Source: an uncultured Bacteroidota bacterium
GTDB taxonomy: Bacteria > Bacteroidota > Bacteroidia > Chitinophagales > Chitinophagaceae
NCBI GenBank assembly: GCA_903944755.1
Contig: CAJATB010000170.1
Span: forward strand, 1-7,876
Direction: 5' to 3'
Length of the DNA stretch: 7,876 bases
Below the pieces are notes generated by a model that was not told the DNA's origin, ran no database searches, and was given only the letters and a program-made list of their open reading frames with translations. A program made the position numbers and the translations under genes. Every line of letters starts with the position of its first letter. The stretch's first letter is position 1. Shown here piece after piece: positions 5,504-7,876 of the stretch.

Positions 5504-6469
5504 ATGCTTTTTGAGAATCGAATCACACAACTATTCAAAATAGAACTCCCAATTATACAAGCTGGTATGGTGTGGGTGAGTGGCTGGAAATTAGCGAGTG
5601 CGGTGAGTAATGCGGGGGGCTTAGGTATTATTGGTGCAGGTAGTATGTATCCCGATGTTTTAAGAACGCATATTCAAAAAACTAAAGCAGCTACCTCCAA
5701 ACCTTTCGCAGTTAATTTGCCTTTGTTATATCCTGACATGGCCGCACATGTTCAAATTATTATAGAAGAAAAAGTGCCTATCGTTTTTACTAGTGCAGGA
5801 AATCCTAAAACATGGACAACGCAATTAAAAGCGGCAGGTATCATTGTTGTACATGTGGTTAGTAGTGCTTTGTTTGCACAAAAGGCAGAAGCAGCTGGTT
5901 GCGATGCGGTGGTAGCAGAAGGCTTTGAAGCAGGTGGGCATAACGGACGAGAAGAAACTACATCTATGGTACTAATACCACTGGTAAAAAAAGCGGTAAC
6001 AATTCCTGTGATTGCGGCCGGTGGCATTGCGAGTGGGGAACAAATTTTAGCTGCAATGGTGTTAGGAGCGGACGCAGTTCAAATAGGCAGCAGGTTTGTT
6101 TGTAGTGATGAATCAAGCGCGCATATACATTTTAAAAATGCAATCATACATGCGAAAGAGGGCGCTACCCAACTTGGTTTAAAATTATTAGCGCCTGTGA
6201 GATTACTGAAAAACGAATTTGCTGAAAAAATACTCCAATTAGAAAAAGAAGGTGCAAGCAAGGAGCAGTTGGCAGATTATTTAGGCAAAGGCCGTGCAAA
6301 GAAGGGGATGTTTGAAGGAGATTTAGTAGAAGGTGAATTAGAAATTGGGCAAGTGAGTGCGACTATTCATAAAATACAACCAGCTGCTGAAATAGTTGCC
6401 GAGCTGTGGAAGGAATTTAATGCAGGGGTAGAACACATAAAGTCATTACCTATAGGCAGGGCCTTTTAG
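5504..6469 (+). CDS. Nitronate monooxygenase / FabK-family FMN-dependent oxidoreductase
   Basis: A 321-residue TIM-barrel flavoprotein of the 2-nitropropane dioxygenase family. Visible landmarks are the N-terminal PIIQAGMVW (16-24), AGGLGIIGAG (37-46), KPFAVNLPLL (66-75), AEGFEAGGHNG (138-148) with the conserved His146, PVIAAGGIASG (168-178) and the phosphate-binding GADAVQIGSRF (188-198). Two reactions are possible. One is oxidation of toxic alkyl nitronates such as propionate 3-nitronate (nitronate monooxygenase). The other is enoyl-ACP reduction in fatty acid synthesis (FabK), whose sequence shares the EAGGH motif, the N-V-N-type segment and this length. Most Bacteroidota homologues are annotated as nitronate monooxygenase without proof. 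The 46-bp gap to the upstream nucleotidyltransferase contains its own promoter, so the pair need not be a functional unit. It converges on the SDR gene across 37 bp with no visible terminator. Confidence 0.88.
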   Translation: MLFENRITQLFKIELPIIQAGMVWVSGWKLASAVSNAGGLGIIGAGSMYPDVLRTHIQKTKAATSKPFAVNLPLLYPDMAAHVQIIIEEKVPIVFTSAGNPKTWTTQLKAAGIIVVHVVSSALFAQKAEAAGCDAVVAEGFEAGGHNGREETTSMVLIPLVKKAVTIPVIAAGGIASGEQILAAMVLGADAVQIGSRFVCSDESSAHIHFKNAIIHAKEGATQLGLKLLAPVRLLKNEFAEKILQLEKEGASKEQLADYLGKGRAKKGMFEGDLVEGELEIGQVSATIHKIQPAAEIVAELWKEFNAGVEHIKSLPIGRAF

Positions 6470-6506
6470 TATAATTTTTATCTTACAACAAATGGGTGTG
6501 CTGAAA

Positions 6507-7265
6507 TTATGCTTGCTTAAATAAAGTAGTTGAATTCGCTTGAGCCACACAAGTCATTACCACGTCATTAATACAAACATGCTTAGGTACATTTGCCACA
6601 TACCAAGTTATGTCTGCAATGTCTTCGGCTTTAAGTGGCTCGTATCCTGCATAAACGGCATTTGCCTTACTTGCATCTCCTTTGAATCGTACCAATGAAA
6701 AATCGGTTTCCACTGCACCTGGGTGAATAGCAGTAACTTTAACTTCATACGGTAACAAATCAATTCTTTGCGCTTTTGTAATAGCATCCACTGCGTGTTT
6801 AGTTGCGCAATACACATTGCCGTCCTTGTACACTTCTTTCCCAGCGGTGCTTCCAATATTAATAATATGTCCTTTCTGTTTTATGATAAAGGGTAAAACT
6901 GCTTTTGAAGCGTATAATAAACCCTTTACATTCGTATCAATCATCGTTTCCCAATCCTCAATGGCAGCATCCTGAAAGCTATCGCGTCCTAGAGCAAGCC
7001 CGGCGTTATTCACTAAAATATCAATTGCTTGCCATTCAGTAGGCAAGTTGCTTAATTTTTCGAAAACTGCTTTTTTGTCTTGAATATCAAAAATCAAAGG
7101 CAATGTTTTTATGCCAAATTGTTTTTCTAAATCAGTAGCAACAGTGGCTAATTTTTCTTGTCGACGTGCTGTTAAAATTAAATTCCAACCACCAGCTGCA
7201 AATTTTTCTGCTATTGCTTTTCCAAATCCCGAACTCGCTCCTGTTATTAAAATAATCTTTGACAT
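6507..7265 (-). CDS. Classical short-chain dehydrogenase/reductase, YdfG-like (probable NADP-dependent)
   Basis: A 252-residue cytoplasmic Rossmann-fold oxidoreductase of usual SDR length. Visible are the cofactor motif TGASSGFG (8-15), an Arg pair after strand 2 (Arg34, Arg35) that favours NADP(H), and NNAG (86-89). Catalytic residues are Asn112 in TNVKG, Ser139, Tyr152 and Lys156 (Y-C-A-T-K), followed by HPGAVETDF (181-189). The run 'NNAGLALG' and 'DWETMIDTNVKGLLY' resembles E. coli YdfG, a 3-hydroxy acid/serine dehydrogenase that also reduces malonic semialdehyde. The actual substrate is unproven. The gene starts 26 bp after the stop of the alpha/beta hydrolase on the same strand, with an A-rich gap and no promoter match, so the two are probably one operon. 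Confidence 0.92.
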   Translation of the reverse strand: MSKIILITGASSGFGKAIAEKFAAGGWNLILTARRQEKLATVATDLEKQFGIKTLPLIFDIQDKKAVFEKLSNLPTEWQAIDILVNNAGLALGRDSFQDAAIEDWETMIDTNVKGLLYASKAVLPFIIKQKGHIINIGSTAGKEVYKDGNVYCATKHAVDAITKAQRIDLLPYEVKVTAIHPGAVETDFSLVRFKGDASKANAVYAGYEPLKAEDIADITWYVANVPKHVCINDVVMTCVAQANSTTLFKQA

Positions 7266-7291
7266 GGTATTTTTTTTTGCTATAAAATTTT

Positions 7292-7876
7292 TTAATGAGA
7301 AATATTTGTTACAAACTGAAGAATGCCTTCGCTAACTTGTTCGCTAGCTTCCAACATGCCCATATGTCCAATCCCTTTGAGTACTATAACGTTTTCGGGA
7401 GGCAAAAGTTTAGCTTGTGCCGTAGAATCTTCAAAAGACACAGCCATATCGGCGTCACCAATTACCATTAGTATAGGTAAACTATTTTGCTGGAGTAAAT
7501 GGGTAAAAGCCGTTCGATTATGCATTGCCATCACAAATTGAATCATAGCGTCGGCGCTAATATCACTTACACTGACAATAAGTTGTTGAATTTGCTCGGG
7601 GTGTGCTAGTTTAAAATCAGGGCCAAATAAATTAGGGGTAGCGGTTTCTAAAAACTTTTCGGTGCCAAAGGTTTTCAAAAATGCAACTATTTTTAGCCGG
7701 CTTTCTTTTTTTACCTCACTGTCGGCGTAAGTTGTTGAATGTATAAGTCCTAATCCTTGGACATGGTTGGTATAATAGTCTGCGAATGCCAGTCCAATAT
7801 ATCCGCCCATACTATGCCCCATAATAAAGTACTGTTCAATATGCAAATCATGCATGAGTGCATGCAATACTTCAAC
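7292..7876 (-). CDS. Alpha/beta hydrolase, C-terminal part (5' end beyond right window edge)
   Basis: The reading frame is open to the last base of the window, so the 194 residues seen are the C-terminal part; roughly 60-80 N-terminal residues, including the oxyanion-hole region, are missing. The frame's TTG at 7865-7867 is an internal Leu, not a start. The nucleophile elbow GHSMGG (20-25 of the visible part) contains the catalytic Ser22. The acid is probably Asp143 in V-I-G-D-A-D, and the catalytic His171 lies in KGIGHMGMLE. Cap-domain residues lie between about 60 and 125. Proteins of this type act as small esterases or lactone/ester hydrolases; the substrate cannot be read. It is followed at 26 bp by the SDR gene on the same strand, suggesting co-transcription and perhaps consecutive steps on one metabolite. 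Confidence 0.88.
   Translation of the reverse strand, partial: VEVLHALMHDLHIEQYFIMGHSMGGYIGLAFADYYTNHVQGLGLIHSTTYADSEVKKESRLKIVAFLKTFGTEKFLETATPNLFGPDFKLAHPEQIQQLIVSVSDISADAMIQFVMAMHNRTAFTHLLQQNSLPILMVIGDADMAVSFEDSTAQAKLLPPENVIVLKGIGHMGMLEASEQVSEGILQFVTNISH

Noticed and set aside
6608..6856. 82-codon open frame on the minus strand within the SDR gene
   Set aside because: Out-of-frame shadow of a convincing SDR that contains all its catalytic residues.
7111..7541. Plus-strand open frames across the SDR/hydrolase junction and inside the hydrolase
   Set aside because: They oppose well-supported genes and show no domain pattern or start signal.

Overview
The window looks like an ordinary chromosomal segment of a member of the Bacteroidota, probably in the Chitinophagaceae/Sphingobacteriia neighbourhood. 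The evidence is AT-rich DNA, almost no Shine-Dalgarno sequences, promoters of the TTG-N19-TAnnTTTG type, a DUF4293 protein (a family typical of this phylum), and a BlaI/M56-peptidase pair whose peptidase carries TonB-receptor plug-like modules. I see no tRNA, rRNA, CRISPR array, insertion sequence or phage gene.

Layout from left to right. Bases 1-262 (minus) hold the N-terminus of an SPFH/Band 7 membrane protein that runs off the left edge. A 145-bp divergent spacer carries two ACTAA-N4-TTAGT inverted repeats around a promoter. It is followed (plus) by a BlaI/MecI-type repressor overlapping by 8 bp a BlaR1-like M56 membrane metallopeptidase (408-2373). A convergent 112-bp gap without a convincing terminator follows. 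On the minus strand lie a DUF4293 membrane protein (2486-2887) and, upstream of it, glyA, serine hydroxymethyltransferase (3005-4285), separated by a clear intrinsic terminator. A second divergent spacer (4286-4464) holds a textbook Bacteroidota promoter for glyA and an unexplained 19-bp palindrome. On the plus strand follow a sugar-phosphate nucleotidyltransferase with a left-handed beta-helix tail (4465-5457) and a nitronate monooxygenase/FabK-family flavoprotein (5504-6469). Converging on these from the right edge is a minus-strand pair, an alpha/beta hydrolase cut by the window end (7292-7876) and a YdfG-like short-chain dehydrogenase (6507-7265).

Functionally the window is a mix of housekeeping metabolism (one-carbon/serine-glycine, nucleotide-sugar synthesis, flavin and NAD(P) oxidoreductases) and one signalling cassette. 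The cassette is the part most worth attention. The BlaI-like protein probably represses its own operon through the paired operators, and the M56 protein probably removes that repression by proteolysis when its periplasmic part senses something. That periplasmic part is not a penicillin-binding domain but a proline-rich linker and two copies of a TonB-receptor-plug-like module. Variants of this architecture are known in Bacteroidota, so it is not a wholly new system, but its signal is unknown. I found nothing that I would claim as a clearly undescribed system.
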